A stretch of 64,000 nucleotides of DNA from Peribacillus tepidiphilus (GTDB lineage: Bacteria > Bacillota > Bacilli > Bacillales > DSM-1321), in NCBI RefSeq assembly GCF_009466385.1, contig NZ_WIAQ01000001.1, positions 186,001 through 250,000 of the forward strand, in the 5' to 3' direction. Below, one piece after another: positions 55,385-64,000 of this stretch (the first letter of the stretch is position 1; each line of letters opens with the position of its first letter). Below the pieces are notes generated by a model. The model searched no databases and was not told the DNA's origin. It was given only the letters and a program-made list of their open reading frames with translations. The position numbers and the translations under genes were made by a program.

Positions 55385-56482
55385 TTAACCTCTTTGGTTC
55401 AATATGTGGCGAGGATTTTGAAGGAATTGGCTGCGGGAATTTCTCATTCTTTCAATTCTTTCTTCAGCCATTCGGTCAGCCGCTAAATAAGTTGGGATAC
55501 CGTCACGTTTAGCAATTTCAATTACTTTTTCGATATTGTTATAGATCCCTTCAACTTTCTTAAGTGCACGATCTTTGTTATAACCATATAGCTCATCGGC
55601 AACATTGATAACACCGCCAGCGTTAATCACATAATCCGGTGCGTACACAATACCCATCTCATGAATAATATCTCCGTGACGCGGTTCTTTCAGCTGGTTA
55701 TTAGCTGCACCAGCAATGACTTTTGCTTTCAACTGAGGAATTGTATCGTCATTAATCACGGCACCTAATGCACATGGAGCATAAATATCACATTCTACTC
55801 CATAAATTTCATGAGGATCTACTGCCTTGGCTCCAAACTCTTCAACCGCTCTTTGAACAGACTCTTTATTAATATCCGTTACGATTAGCTTTGCACCTTC
55901 TTCATGCAAATGACGGCAAAGATTATAAGCTACGTTCCCAACACCTTGTACCGCGATGACTTTGCCTTCTAATGAATCGGAGCCGAAAGCTTCTTTTGCA
56001 GCAGCCTTCATTCCTCTATATACGCCGTAAGCAGTTACAGGTGAAGGATTACCTGAAGATCCAAATGCAGGAGAAATACCTGTTACATAGCTTGTTTCTT
56101 CATGAATAATATCCATATCAGCGACAGTTGTTCCAACATCCTCAGCAGTAATATATCTACCGTTTAATCCTTGAATATAACGACCAAAAGCTCTAAACAT
56201 TTCTTCGTTTTTATCTTTTCGCGGGTCTCCAATAATAACGGTTTTTCCACCGCCAAGATTTAACCCTGCAGCAGCATTTTTGTATGTCATCCCTCTTGCT
56301 AACCGAAGAGCATCTTCTATAGCAGCTTCTTCTGATTCATATGTCCACATGCGCGTACCTCCAAGCGCAGGGCCTAACGTTGTATCATGGATTGCGATAA
56401 TTGCTTTTAAACCGGATTGTTGATCCTGACAAAAAACAAGCTGCTCATAGTCGTACTTCTCTAAATATTTAAAGATTTCCAT
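55385..56482 (-). CDS. bcd: Leucine/valine dehydrogenase Bcd
   Basis: 365 residues; NAD-dependent reversible deamination of leucine, isoleucine and valine to keto acids. [10 protein letters not shown] (about 37-46), [16 protein letters not shown] (catalytic Lys about 80), [20 protein letters not shown] (about 180-199, NAD fold). AGGAG upstream. Feeds the BkdA complex downstream. Confidence 0.95.
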   Translation of the reverse strand: MEIFKYLEKYDYEQLVFCQDQQSGLKAIIAIHDTTLGPALGGTRMWTYESEEAAIEDALRLARGMTYKNAAAGLNLGGGKTVIIGDPRKDKNEEMFRAFGRYIQGLNGRYITAEDVGTTVADMDIIHEETSYVTGISPAFGSSGNPSPVTAYGVYRGMKAAAKEAFGSDSLEGKVIAVQGVGNVAYNLCRHLHEEGAKLIVTDINKESVQRAVEEFGAKAVDPHEIYGVECDIYAPCALGAVINDDTIPQLKAKVIAGAANNQLKEPRHGDIIHEMGIVYAPDYVINAGGVINVADELYGYNKDRALKKVEGIYNNIEKVIEIAKRDGIPTYLAADRMAEERIERMRNSRSQFLQNPRHILNQRG

Positions 56483-56515
56483 CGTGTAATCCTCCCCTTT
56501 ATTCGAAAGAACCTT

Positions 56516-57424
56516 TTAATTGTGATTTGCAGAACAGACGGCTACAGCTAATGAATAAAGCTTGCTTTCTGCAGAATCTGCTCTGGATGTTAATACAATT
56601 GGTGCTTTTGCTCCGGCAATAACAGCTCCTACCTTTGCATTAGCAAAATAAATAAGCGATTTATAAAGTACGTTACCTACTTCAATTGTTGGAACAAGTA
56701 AAATATCAGCCTGCCCAGCTACTTCGCTAACAATCCCTTTATGTTCCGCAGCAAATGCTGACACTGCGTTATCTAAAGCAAGCGGCCCGTCGATTTGACA
56801 GTTTTGAATTTGTCCCCTTGCATTCATTTGAGTAAGGACTGCTGCATCTAAAGTTGCTTGCATATCTGGATTGACCACTTCAACGGCAGCAAGTGGTGCA
56901 ACCTTTGGACACTCTATTCCAAGAGATCTAGCTACATTCACTGCGTTTTTCACAATTTGAACTTTTTGATTTAAGTCAGGAGCAATATTCATCGCTGCAT
57001 CCGTAACAAAAATCAGTCGGTTATAGTCTGGGATTTCAAAAGCAGCGACATGGGATAAAACATGACCAGTCCTTAAGCCAATTTCTTTATTTAGCACAGC
57101 TTTTAATAGTACTGCTGTTGGCACATTCCCTTTCATTAATACATCTGCTTCATTAAGCCTTACTGCTTTGACAGCTTGTTCTGCAGATGTCTCTTTCGAA
57201 GGTGCGCTTATGATTTTGATTTTTTCATGCTTTGATAATCCATTTTCTTTCATATCAAGCATCGTACATATTTTTTCCTTGTCACCAAAAAGAAGAAATG
57301 CAGCAATCTTTCTTTTAACTGCTTCTGCTACAGCTTCAATGATTTCTTCATCTTCTGCCGCAGCAACAGCAACAGTCTTTTCTTCATATTGGGTTGCTTG
57401 TTCTACTAGCATTTTTAAATTCAT
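56516..57424 (-). CDS. ptb: Phosphate butyryltransferase
   Basis: 302 residues of the phosphotransacylase family: AVAAAEDEEIIEAVAEAVKR, DVLMKGNVPTAVLLKAVLN, FVTDAAMNIAPDL, DGPLALDNAVS. Moves the acyl group from CoA to phosphate, reversibly. First gene of the bkd operon. I choose ATG 57424 (MNLKMLVEQ); ATG 57454 would leave a leader of only about 11 bases after the predicted sigma-L start. Confidence 0.93.
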   Translation of the reverse strand: MNLKMLVEQATQYEEKTVAVAAAEDEEIIEAVAEAVKRKIAAFLLFGDKEKICTMLDMKENGLSKHEKIKIISAPSKETSAEQAVKAVRLNEADVLMKGNVPTAVLLKAVLNKEIGLRTGHVLSHVAAFEIPDYNRLIFVTDAAMNIAPDLNQKVQIVKNAVNVARSLGIECPKVAPLAAVEVVNPDMQATLDAAVLTQMNARGQIQNCQIDGPLALDNAVSAFAAEHKGIVSEVAGQADILLVPTIEVGNVLYKSLIYFANAKVGAVIAGAKAPIVLTSRADSAESKLYSLAVAVCSANHN

Positions 57425-57474
57425 AAGGAGTATATCAACCCTTTCCTGCAGCATTAAATCATCGATTATCTATT

Positions 57475-57492
57475 ATGCAAATGGTGTGCCAA
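57475..57492 (-). promoter_or_regulatory. Sigma-L (sigma-54) promoter of the bkd operon
   Basis: On the minus strand TTGGCACACCATTTGCAT matches TGGCAC-N5-TTGCA exactly: GG (-24) at 57490-57489 and GC (-12) at 57478-57477. Transcription should start near 57465, 41 bases before the chosen ptb ATG. It fits the known SigL/BkdR control in B. subtilis. Confidence 0.93.
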
Positions 57493-57554
57493 AGTTTAAT
57501 ATTGATTTCATTTTTTATTTTTTTCATGATCATTCCTAGTAAAATCGCATTTGT

Positions 57555-57568
57555 TGTAAGCGTTTTTA
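57555..57568. promoter_or_regulatory. cre-like site
   Basis: TGTAAGCGTTTTTA matches the 5' two thirds of the CcpA cre consensus (TGWAANCGNTNWCA) but lacks the CA end. Catabolite control of bkd is plausible, not shown. Confidence 0.35.
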
Positions 57569-57627
57569 TTACTGAAAAATAATAATAATTATTAATTTTT
57601 CGGAACCACCGTGAAAATTATTTCATA

Positions 57628-57647
57628 GTATGCAAATTATTGCACGC
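57628..57647. promoter_or_regulatory. Candidate BkdR upstream activating site
   Basis: Minus strand GCGTGCAATAATTTGCATAC, a dyad with GTGCAA...TTGCAT arms, overlapping the bkdR stop codon and centred about 170 bases upstream of the predicted ptb start. It agrees at 15 of 20 positions with the dyad before bkdR (59758-59777). Confidence 0.6.
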
Positions 57648-59706
57648 TAAATTCTTCAAGGTTATATTTCTCCATTTTGTAATATAGATTTCTTACAGAA
57701 ATCCCTAATTTTTTTGCAGTAGCTGTTTTGTTGCCACTGTTTTGTTTTAAAGCTTCGATAATAACTTGCTTTTCAAACTTTTCTAATTTAGACGCAAGCG
57801 ATTCTTCTTCCAAGAAACCTATGAATTTTTCATTTTTTTCATCTATTTTTTTAGTGTTGGAAAGGTCAGGTATATGGTTGTGATCAATGATCACTTCATT
57901 AAATTTCATAAAAATAATAGCTCTTCCTAGTACGTTTTCAAGCTCTCTTACGTTCCCAGGCCAGTCGTATTGCTTTAACTTTAACAAAGCTTGATCAGTA
58001 AGGCCTTCAATATTTCTTCCGTATTCTTGATTCAGCTTTCTTAATAGATGATTACATAACTTCGGAATATCATCTTTACGTTGTCTTAAAGGGGGAATGT
58101 GGATAGGCATACGATTTAATCGGTAATATAAGTCTTCCCTAAACGTCCCATTCATAATTGCTTTCTCAAGATTTACATTTGTTGCTGCTATGACCCGGAC
58201 ATTAACAGGGATCGGCTTAGTACCGCCAACTCTTACAATTTCGTTTTCCTGTAACACTCGAAGAAGCTTTACTTGAATTTTTGGAGTCATTTCTCCGATT
58301 TCATCAAGAAAAATACTTCCGTTATTCGCTTCTTCAAACAATCCTCTTTTTCCACCACGTTTCGCACCTGAAAAAGCACCTTCTTCATAACCAAACAGTT
58401 CACTTTCTAGTAACGACTCCGAAATCGCACCACAATTAACTCGTACAAATTTATTGAATTTACGATCACTTCCATTATGAATGGCATGGGCAAACAATTC
58501 TTTTCCTGTACCAGATTCTCCCCTTAACAGGACCGTTGCTGGTGTCCGTGCACATAGCTTTGCCTGGTCCTTCGCTAGCTGCATTTCTTCAGAATCCCCG
58601 ACAATGTCTTCAAAAGAATATTTCGCTTCTAGCGTCCTAATAATTTGGCGAGCCCTGTTCAATTCTTGGGTAAGCTCCTTAATTTCAGACACGTCGTGTA
58701 TTACACCGACGCTTCCCTTTAGTTTGCCGTTTACAATAATTGGCGCTACGTTAACAATTACTTCTTTTTTATGTGGACCAACCCGCATTTTTACACCTCT
58801 GACAGGTTTTCTTGTTTTTAAAACCTGCATATGCATACTTTCTCCTTCTGAGATATCTGTTGTTGCGGGCTTCCCGATTACTTCTTCCTCCGTTAATCCC
58901 GTAATTCTAGAATATGCAGGATTAATGAGGATCCCTCTTCCTTTTTCATCCACCACTGATATTGCGTCATCACTAGAATGAATGATGGCTTCAAGCATCG
59001 TTTGAATTTCCTTCATATTAGTAATTTCTTCAGCTAGGTTTACAACTTCTGTGATATCTTTAAAGACCGCAAAAGCGCCTATGATGTCTCCATTCTCATT
59101 TAACATTGGAAACCTTGTCGTAATAATTTTCAAACCATTTTTCAATACTTGCTCTTGATTCGCCTCTATTCTTTTGGATTCTAAAATTCTTGGCAACTTA
59201 CTTGAAGGAATCACTTCTTCAATTTGTTTTCCGATTGCTTCTGACTGTAAAATTCCCGTCATTCTTTCAGCACTCTTATTGAATAGAATGACTTCACATT
59301 GTTGATTGATTACAATCATGCCATCATCAGTGGAGTTAAATATCAAATCTCTCTTATAGGATTCTTCTTTAAATTTATGTACAAGCGCTTCTTTCTCTTC
59401 TAAAAGCTTTGCTAGGATAAAAGCCACAGTCCCAGGAACAAGCACAGTATTTTTGTGCTTCTTTGCCCGGATTTCTTCAAACACTTTTTGATTTCCAGTT
59501 ACTTCAATTACAATATCGTATGTTTCATCTATTAACTCTTCCCAATTGTTCCCCGTTAAGATCCCAAGCTCATTTGCTAATAAAATCCCCGGAGCTTTTT
59601 CATTGATATCTACAACGGATCCGACAGATAAAAAGTCCGTCTCGAGAAGGATTTTTAAAATGGCTAATCCTCCTTTTCCTCCTCCTACAATCATTACTTT
59701 TTGCAT
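57637..59706 (-). CDS. bkdR: BkdR, sigma-L-dependent activator
   Basis: A 689-residue enhancer-binding protein. An N-terminal Rossmann-like region ([20 protein letters not shown]), two PAS domains (about 115-225 and 230-345), AAA+ domain with GESGTGKE, the sigma-54 contact loop as GAFSGA in place of [17 protein letters not shown], and a Fis-type HTH at the end ([20 protein letters not shown]). It activates ptb-bcd-buk-lpdV-bkdAA-bkdAB-bkdB. ATG 59706 has TAGGAGG 8 bases before it; the 23 extra upstream codons lack a site. Thr to Ser in GAFTGA is a natural variant. Confidence 0.94.
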   Translation of the reverse strand: MQKVMIVGGGKGGLAILKILLETDFLSVGSVVDINEKAPGILLANELGILTGNNWEELIDETYDIVIEVTGNQKVFEEIRAKKHKNTVLVPGTVAFILAKLLEEKEALVHKFKEESYKRDLIFNSTDDGMIVINQQCEVILFNKSAERMTGILQSEAIGKQIEEVIPSSKLPRILESKRIEANQEQVLKNGLKIITTRFPMLNENGDIIGAFAVFKDITEVVNLAEEITNMKEIQTMLEAIIHSSDDAISVVDEKGRGILINPAYSRITGLTEEEVIGKPATTDISEGESMHMQVLKTRKPVRGVKMRVGPHKKEVIVNVAPIIVNGKLKGSVGVIHDVSEIKELTQELNRARQIIRTLEAKYSFEDIVGDSEEMQLAKDQAKLCARTPATVLLRGESGTGKELFAHAIHNGSDRKFNKFVRVNCGAISESLLESELFGYEEGAFSGAKRGGKRGLFEEANNGSIFLDEIGEMTPKIQVKLLRVLQENEIVRVGGTKPIPVNVRVIAATNVNLEKAIMNGTFREDLYYRLNRMPIHIPPLRQRKDDIPKLCNHLLRKLNQEYGRNIEGLTDQALLKLKQYDWPGNVRELENVLGRAIIFMKFNEVIIDHNHIPDLSNTKKIDEKNEKFIGFLEEESLASKLEKFEKQVIIEALKQNSGNKTATAKKLGISVRNLYYKMEKYNLEEFSVQ

Positions 59707-59757
59707 CCTATTGCCTCCTAAACCACTAAGCATTCCTATGAAAAATTTTTCAAAAAT

Positions 59758-59777
59758 GTGTGCAATTTTCTGCACAC
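59758..59777. promoter_or_regulatory. Dyad before bkdR, candidate autoregulatory BkdR site
   Basis: GTGTGCAATTTTCTGCACAC, perfect 7-bp arms with a 6-base spacer, 51-71 bases upstream of the bkdR ATG. Confidence 0.55.
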
Positions 59778-59807
59778 TTTCCTTACATCATACTGTAACA
59801 TTTAGTC

Positions 59808-59835
59808 TTGACAAATTCCAAATATAAATTATGCT
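59808..59835 (+). promoter_or_regulatory. Promoter of the DUF2627 gene
   Basis: TTGACA (59808-59813), 16-base spacer, TATGCT (59830-59835) with a preceding T. Confidence 0.6.
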
Positions 59836-59911
59836 TTTTGTAGCGGAAAAAGGGTCATTTTGTTGGGACACCATCTACTACGGTTACAAATATTTTAGAG
59901 AGGAAGAACCC

Positions 59912-60142
59912 ATGAAGCGTTTGGTTGCTTTTTTGATTTTATTTATACCTGGTGCTCTTGCAGCATTAGGAATCAAATGGATGAGAGATGTGCTATTCGG
60001 TATTTTACATTCCCCACTGCCTGCGCTGTGGCTGCAGTTTCTGATTGGTTTTATCCTTTGTGTGGGAGGAATTGGTTTTATTGCAGGCTTCATTTTGCAT
60101 CGGGACAGAAAGCGAAATAAAGTCCAAGAACGATTTAAATAA
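59912..60142 (+). CDS. yqzF: DUF2627 membrane protein (YqzF)
   Basis: 76 residues from ATG 59912 (GAGAGGAA upstream): MKRLVAFLILFIPGALAALG, then a second helix (LWLQFLIGFILCVGGIGFIA) and a basic tail (HRDRKRNK). Two-helix membrane protein, function unknown. Located opposite bkdR as in B. subtilis. Confidence 0.82.
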   Translation: MKRLVAFLILFIPGALAALGIKWMRDVLFGILHSPLPALWLQFLIGFILCVGGIGFIAGFILHRDRKRNKVQERFK

Positions 60143-60191
60143 AGGCTCTTTTCACATAGGTTGTTGTTTTTAGACTTTAAAGTTGTGCGTT

Positions 60192-60420
60192 GATTGCAGC
60201 GAGAGGCACTTGCTTTCCGCGGGGAGGGATGTCACTCCTCGGCGTTACCGCCTGTGGGGTCTCCCACTTCCCTCTTTTTACCGCAGGACATTGAATAAGC
60301 TTCCTCGAATAAACACCGCACGAAGGAAATGCGAATGCATTTTCGAGGAGTCAAGTGCCCTCCGCTACAATCAATTTAGATAAGTTAAATTACACTATAA
60401 AGGTAACAAACTTTACGAAA
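60192..60420. repeat. Dispersed Bacillaceae intergenic repeat, about 180 bp plus tail
   Basis: Ends 60192-60212 and 60352-60372 are inverted copies at 17 of 21 positions (GATTGCAGCG...GGCACTTG). GC-rich core (TTTCCGCGGGGAGGG, CCGCCTGTGGGG). Sequences of this type recur in intergenic DNA of many Bacillus relatives. The 48-base tail after it is shared with 42560-42621. No coding frame. Confidence 0.75.
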
Positions 60421-60421
60421 A

Positions 60422-60465
60422 AAACCTGATCTCACAGCGCTTGAAGCGTTATGAGTCAGGTTTTT
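60422..60465. terminator. Bidirectional terminator after the chemoreceptor
   Basis: AAACCTGA / TCAGGTTT outer stem (60422-60429 with 60456-60463), inner CTCA/TGAG and CGCTT/AAGCG pairings, T run on both strands. Confidence 0.8.
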
Positions 60466-62136
60466 TTATTTCAATTTAAATTGATTGACTTCAGACTGAA
60501 GCTTTTCAGCCATTTTAGCAAGCATATGTGAGGAAGCGTTAATTTCCTGCATAGTAGCCATTTGTTCTTCTGCAGCAGCTGCCACTTCTTCCGTGTCCCC
60601 GGCTGCAATTTCAGCAAGGTTAGATATGACATCTGAGCTATTCACAATAACTTGTGAGTTTGCTTGGATTTCATCAATTGATTTTTTCAAGCTCCGCATT
60701 TCTATACTGACATCATGGACAGCTTTTTCAATTTTCTTAAATGATTCGCTGGCACTTAAAACCACCTCTTCACCTTCTGAAACAGCCTGACTACTTTCTT
60801 CCATCATCTTAGTAGCCTGAATAATTTCATCATTAATCATAGTAATTAAGGATGCAATGTCTTGAGCAGATTTGCCTGACTGCTCCGCGAGTTTTCTCAC
60901 TTCTCCAGCAACAACCGCAAAGCTTTTACCTTGTTCTCCGGCTCTTGCCGCTTCAATTGCAGCATTTAAGGCTAGCAAATTCGTTTGTTCACTAATATCA
61001 CGTATTGTTGTAATAATTCCCATAATAGATGCTGATTGTTTTCCAAGCTCCCGAATCACTTTTTCTGTGTTGCGGACTTTCTTAGTAATGTCATTCATCT
61101 CTTCTACAACTTTATTCAAATTCTGTACGCCTTCAATCGAGTATTGGGTAGCAATATTAGAATCTTCATTTACCTTTGCGACGTTTTGTGCAGTGTCGTT
61201 AATTGCAGTAGAAATGGTGTGAATCGATTGAACTACACTTGCTACTTTTTCTACCTGTTCCTGTGAGCCTTTAGAAATCTCTTCTGCGGCAGTTGCAATT
61301 TGTTCTGAAGCTCGAGTATTTTCATCAGCACTTGCCGTTAATTGTTGAGAGGATGCAGCGACTTGCTGAGAAGCATCATGAATACTGATTAATATTGTCT
61401 TCAAACGATTCATCATTTTGTTATACATAATGGAAATTTGCCCTACTTCATCCTCAGAATAAATCGGTACTTGACGTGTTAAGTCGCCGCTTTCGGCATT
61501 TTTCATAGCTGCAACAACACTCATAATTGGCTTGGTTATTTTCGACACAATGAAAGCGCCTACACCAATTGCTAAAATGGAGCCTAGAATACTCGTAATA
61601 AACACATATTTTTTAATTGGATTTACTACTTCCAGCAATTCATCCAAATATGTAGATGTTGCATAAATCCAACCATTTGGAAGCTCTTGAAAAGCTGCGA
61701 CCTTCATCTTGCCTTCCCATTCATATTCGACATATCCTGATTTTTTGGAAAGGATGGTCTGAATAAAAGCTTCTTTGGAAATGTCCGAACCAACCGTTTT
61801 TTCGTTAGGGTGATACATCATTTTACCTGTTTCATCAATTATGTAGCCATATCCAGACATACCGTTTTGTTCATAAAAAGTTTTCTTAATTTCAGCAAGC
61901 TCTTGTAAAATCCCTTCATTTTCTTGAGGAGAAATATTCTTGTCAGATGTGTGTCGACTTAATATATGCCCCTCCAAATGAGCGATGTATTCTAGATCAT
62001 GTTTTGTTTCATTATAAATGGCATTATAGGAAATTTGAAAAGCAATATAGCCTGCAGTCATAAGCGGAACAAGCGTAACAATCAAAATGGTTGCCAGCAA
62101 TTTCAATTTAATGGATAAATTATTTATTTTTTTCAT
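60466..62136 (-). CDS. Methyl-accepting chemotaxis protein with sCache domain
   Basis: 556 residues. TM1 (about 10-32), an extracellular single Cache domain (about 38-170; [33 protein letters not shown]), TM2 (about 175-198), HAMP (about 199-250) and a signalling domain with hairpin tip [30 protein letters not shown]. sCache_2 chemoreceptors often bind small organic acids; the ligand here is unknown. No sigma-D promoter recognised. Confidence 0.92.
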   Translation of the reverse strand: MKKINNLSIKLKLLATILIVTLVPLMTAGYIAFQISYNAIYNETKHDLEYIAHLEGHILSRHTSDKNISPQENEGILQELAEIKKTFYEQNGMSGYGYIIDETGKMMYHPNEKTVGSDISKEAFIQTILSKKSGYVEYEWEGKMKVAAFQELPNGWIYATSTYLDELLEVVNPIKKYVFITSILGSILAIGVGAFIVSKITKPIMSVVAAMKNAESGDLTRQVPIYSEDEVGQISIMYNKMMNRLKTILISIHDASQQVAASSQQLTASADENTRASEQIATAAEEISKGSQEQVEKVASVVQSIHTISTAINDTAQNVAKVNEDSNIATQYSIEGVQNLNKVVEEMNDITKKVRNTEKVIRELGKQSASIMGIITTIRDISEQTNLLALNAAIEAARAGEQGKSFAVVAGEVRKLAEQSGKSAQDIASLITMINDEIIQATKMMEESSQAVSEGEEVVLSASESFKKIEKAVHDVSIEMRSLKKSIDEIQANSQVIVNSSDVISNLAEIAAGDTEEVAAAAEEQMATMQEINASSHMLAKMAEKLQSEVNQFKLK

Positions 62137-62185
62137 GCTCCCACCCTATTTCTGAATAGTTAAAATCCCCTTTTTATTTTACTAT

Positions 62186-62209
62186 GATATAGGTATTTTG
62201 TCCTATATC
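62186..62209. promoter_or_regulatory. Dyad between the GDPD gene and the chemoreceptor
   Basis: GATATAGG (62186-62193) and CCTATATC (62202-62209) are perfect inverted arms with an 8-base spacer. There is no T run, so it looks more like an operator than a terminator. Confidence 0.45.
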
Positions 62210-62221
62210 TTTTTCATATCG

Positions 62222-62965
62222 TTAATGGATTCCATATATTTTTCTTTTTATTAAAATCGCTTTTTCTGGATAGTCTGTAATAATGGCAGAACAACCCAAG
62301 GTATAAAGGGACTTCATTTTGGATTCCTCATTAATGGTATACGGTCTTACTGCAATCCCAGCTTGAATAGAAGATTTAATAATTGCGTCCGGTGCTGCCT
62401 TTATACTAGGATGAATCGCTTTAGATTGAATGGACTCTGCATATACCCATGGCATATATAAACCATCCCGATATAAAGGTGCTGTTTCAATTTCTGGAGC
62501 TAGCCTATAACAATGAACAATACTATAGTGATTAAATGAAGAAATAATCACCCTATTTTCCATCCCATAGGCCCTAACAAGAGCAATCGTTTTTTCCTCT
62601 AACCCAGGATAGAAAAAAACGCTATTTTTCAACTCAATATTAAGTAGCAAAGAATTACCCTGCATCCATTCTAAAACTTCTTTTAATGTCGGAATATTTG
62701 TAACACCAAATTGCTTTGAAAATTTATGGCTGCTATCTAATTTTTTTAATTCTTGAAGAAGGTAGTCCTTTACATATCCCTTTCCATTTGTTGTCCGATC
62801 GACTGTTTCATCATGAATCACGACCACTTCACCATCTTTGGTCAATTGGACATCCAACTCGATACCGTCTGCACCCACTCTGGCAGCTTCCATAAAAGAA
62901 ATCATGGTGTTTTCAGGATGTGTCCCTGCTGAGCCTCTATGGGCAAAAATCTGTGTAAAAGTCAT
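62222..62965 (-). CDS. Glycerophosphodiester phosphodiesterase (YqiK-like)
   Basis: 247 residues. FAHRGSAGTHPENTM (catalytic His and Glu, about 7-21), GADGIELDVQLTKDGEVVVIHDE (metal and second His, about 33-55), LLLNIELK. Cytoplasmic, no signal peptide; frees glycerol 3-phosphate from phospholipid head groups. I choose ATG 62965, 9 bases after GGAGG. Confidence 0.9.
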   Translation of the reverse strand: MTFTQIFAHRGSAGTHPENTMISFMEAARVGADGIELDVQLTKDGEVVVIHDETVDRTTNGKGYVKDYLLQELKKLDSSHKFSKQFGVTNIPTLKEVLEWMQGNSLLLNIELKNSVFFYPGLEEKTIALVRAYGMENRVIISSFNHYSIVHCYRLAPEIETAPLYRDGLYMPWVYAESIQSKAIHPSIKAAPDAIIKSSIQAGIAVRPYTINEESKMKSLYTLGCSAIITDYPEKAILIKRKIYGIH

Positions 62966-62985
62966 AGGTGAAGCCTCCCTTTTCA

Positions 62986-63114
62986 TTAGCTTTCATCTGT
63001 TAAGAACAATACCTGGTCATCCATTTCTTCGAGCTCATCTTTGGCAGCTGCGGCAAGCCCATGTGATGCATTATTGGCTTTATATTTTTCAAGAGGATGT
63101 CCATAATCAACAAT
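62986..63114 (-). pseudogene. Degraded small ORF between FapA-like and GDPD genes
   Basis: The natural-looking frame reads IVDYGHPLEKYKANNASHGL then AAAAKDELEEMDDQVLFLTD, ending at TAA 62986, but has no start codon; ATG at 63131 opens in another frame (MGKMISEEEL) eight bases after the FapA-like stop. A single frameshift would join them. Function unknown. Confidence 0.35.
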
Positions 63115-63145
63115 TCTTCTTCGCTAATCATCTTCCCCATGTTAT

Positions 63146-64000
63146 CTACTCGAAATGCAACGAATTATTTTGTGCGTAAAAGGTTCCTTTGGTAGATTCA
63201 TTTAAGCGTTTATTAAAATTTTTAATTTTTAGCATCGTATCTGGAAAAGCAATCTTTCCAATTGAAATTTCGCCTTCCCCTTTTATTTCAAGCATACTCA
63301 TGATGGATTTTCGTTTATCCTCTAATTGAAAAATCTCAATCATGATCTTATCGAAGTCGCGCTTCACTTCAATATACTGACTATGCTGAACAGCATTTAG
63401 TTGGTCTAAAAAACTTTCAAAAACCTCAAGTTTTCTTTTTAACTTTTCGACCTGCAACATCTTTTCTCGATATTTATTCAATAGATCATCTAGATCTCGT
63501 TTTAATTTTTCCCTGTCAAATCCTTGAACATGGAGAATCGTTTTTCTTTGCATTTGGTTTCCAATAATGGCTGTTCTGATTTTCCCTCTCGCCTCTATAA
63601 CACCACCGATCAGCTTCCCTTTTTGATCATCGGTAAATATGTTTTTTGCACGTAAAGTACTACCAACGGAATAATAACCGATATTAATGTTTTCTCCAGC
63701 CTCTAAAATTGCCTCATTTGAATATTTAACGAAAATGTTTTTCGCTGCCTTTACAACGGATGATCCTTTTCCAAAAATTCCACCTTTAATAAATACATCT
63801 CCAGAAAGGGACTCAATTTTCTTGATGCCACTAATACCTATCTCACTCATAATGGATACATCTTTTGTAGCAGTGACGGAAAATCCTTCCTTTATAATTC
63901 CTTTAACAGTGATACTGCCTTTAAAGTCTATATTTCCTGTTTCAACCCCAACGTCTCCTTCAATAATCAAATGGTCACCTACTCCAATTTTGCCATTATG
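63146..64000 (-). CDS. DUF342/FapA family protein (5' part outside window)
   Basis: 285 visible codons, open to the window edge (HNGKIGVGDHLIIEGDVGVE...). Repeated short turns such as GNIDFKGSITVKG and GDVFIKGGIFGKGSSVVKAA form a right-handed beta-helix, then a coiled coil (DREKLKRDLDDLLNKYREKM, about 180-240) and a beta-strand tail. This is the DUF342 (flagellar assembly protein A) C-terminal layout, a polymer-like scaffold of unknown role. The start lies upstream of the window. Confidence 0.85.
   Translation of the reverse strand, partial: HNGKIGVGDHLIIEGDVGVETGNIDFKGSITVKGIIKEGFSVTATKDVSIMSEIGISGIKKIESLSGDVFIKGGIFGKGSSVVKAAKNIFVKYSNEAILEAGENINIGYYSVGSTLRAKNIFTDDQKGKLIGGVIEARGKIRTAIIGNQMQRKTILHVQGFDREKLKRDLDDLLNKYREKMLQVEKLKRKLEVFESFLDQLNAVQHSQYIEVKRDFDKIMIEIFQLEDKRKSIMSMLEIKGEGEISIGKIAFPDTMLKIKNFNKRLNESTKGTFYAQNNSLHFE

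Noticed and set aside
57425-57454. Ten-codon longer start for ptb
   Set aside because: It would begin only about 11 bases after the predicted sigma-L start site, and known Ptb proteins begin like MNLKMLVEQ.

Overview
The window is chromosomal DNA of a low-GC, endospore-forming Bacillaceae species. Gene content and order follow the Bacillus subtilis segment nudF–mciZ–yqkF–yqkE–yqkD–yqkB, then proI/yqjP/yqjQ/namA/rnz/zwf/gndA/polYA, then yqjE–yqjA, artPQR, brxB and the bkd operon with bkdR. MciZ, a T-box on proI, a sigma-L type promoter, YolD/UvrX-type polymerase genes and strong AGGAGG ribosome sites (often with TTG or GTG starts) all fit a Bacillus relative. It is not B. subtilis itself, because it carries methylmalonyl-CoA mutase genes beside bkd.

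Layout. 1-7.1 kb is the yqk block: nudF, mciZ, an aldo/keto reductase, a hydrolase, a small iron/Fe-S neighbourhood (YqkB, a CDGSH protein, a frataxin-like chaperone), YolD and an SOS-type Y-family polymerase under two LexA boxes. 7.3-12.6 kb is a worn accessory strip: an NlpC/P60 hydrolase, a truncated secreted-protein gene joined to a decayed TnsD gene, an internally deleted IS110 transposase, two small-membrane-protein genes, a broken ferritin gene, a peptidoglycan-binding fragment and several short repeats. 12.6-24 kb holds a beta-propeller protein, an MFS transporter, a split ThrE-type exporter, a lipoprotein, yqjQ/yqjP, proI behind a proline T-box, namA and rnz. 23.7-33.5 kb holds a MacB-like ABC transporter, zwf, an AT-rich strip with a possible peptide/membrane-protein pair, gndA, polYA and tRNA-Arg(CCT).

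33.6-43.7 kb holds yqjE, an acyl-CoA carboxylase subunit with methylmalonyl-CoA epimerase, prli42, yqjB, yqjA, the arginine ABC transporter and brxB. 43.7-60.1 kb is the metabolic core: meaB, mutB and mutA follow the complete branched-chain keto-acid operon ptb-bcd-buk-lpdV-bkdAA-bkdAB-bkdB, all on the minus strand, with bkdR upstream of it. 60-64 kb holds a dispersed repeat, a chemotaxis receptor, a glycerophosphodiesterase and a DUF342/FapA protein that runs off the window.

How it works together. bcd deaminates leucine, valine and isoleucine; the bkd complex turns the keto acids into branched acyl-CoAs; ptb and buk recover ATP from them. Propionyl-CoA made further along (valine, isoleucine) can be carboxylated (35.7 kb), epimerised (37.2 kb) and isomerised by MutAB with MeaB to succinyl-CoA. 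bkdR should switch on ptb through a clear -24/-12 promoter. I found two related 20-bp dyads, one upstream of ptb and one upstream of bkdR, that are good candidates for the BkdR binding sites. No previously unknown multigene system is clearly present. The strongest leads are those BkdR dyads, the TnsD scar, the putative peptide/membrane pair and several unannotated micro-genes and repeats.
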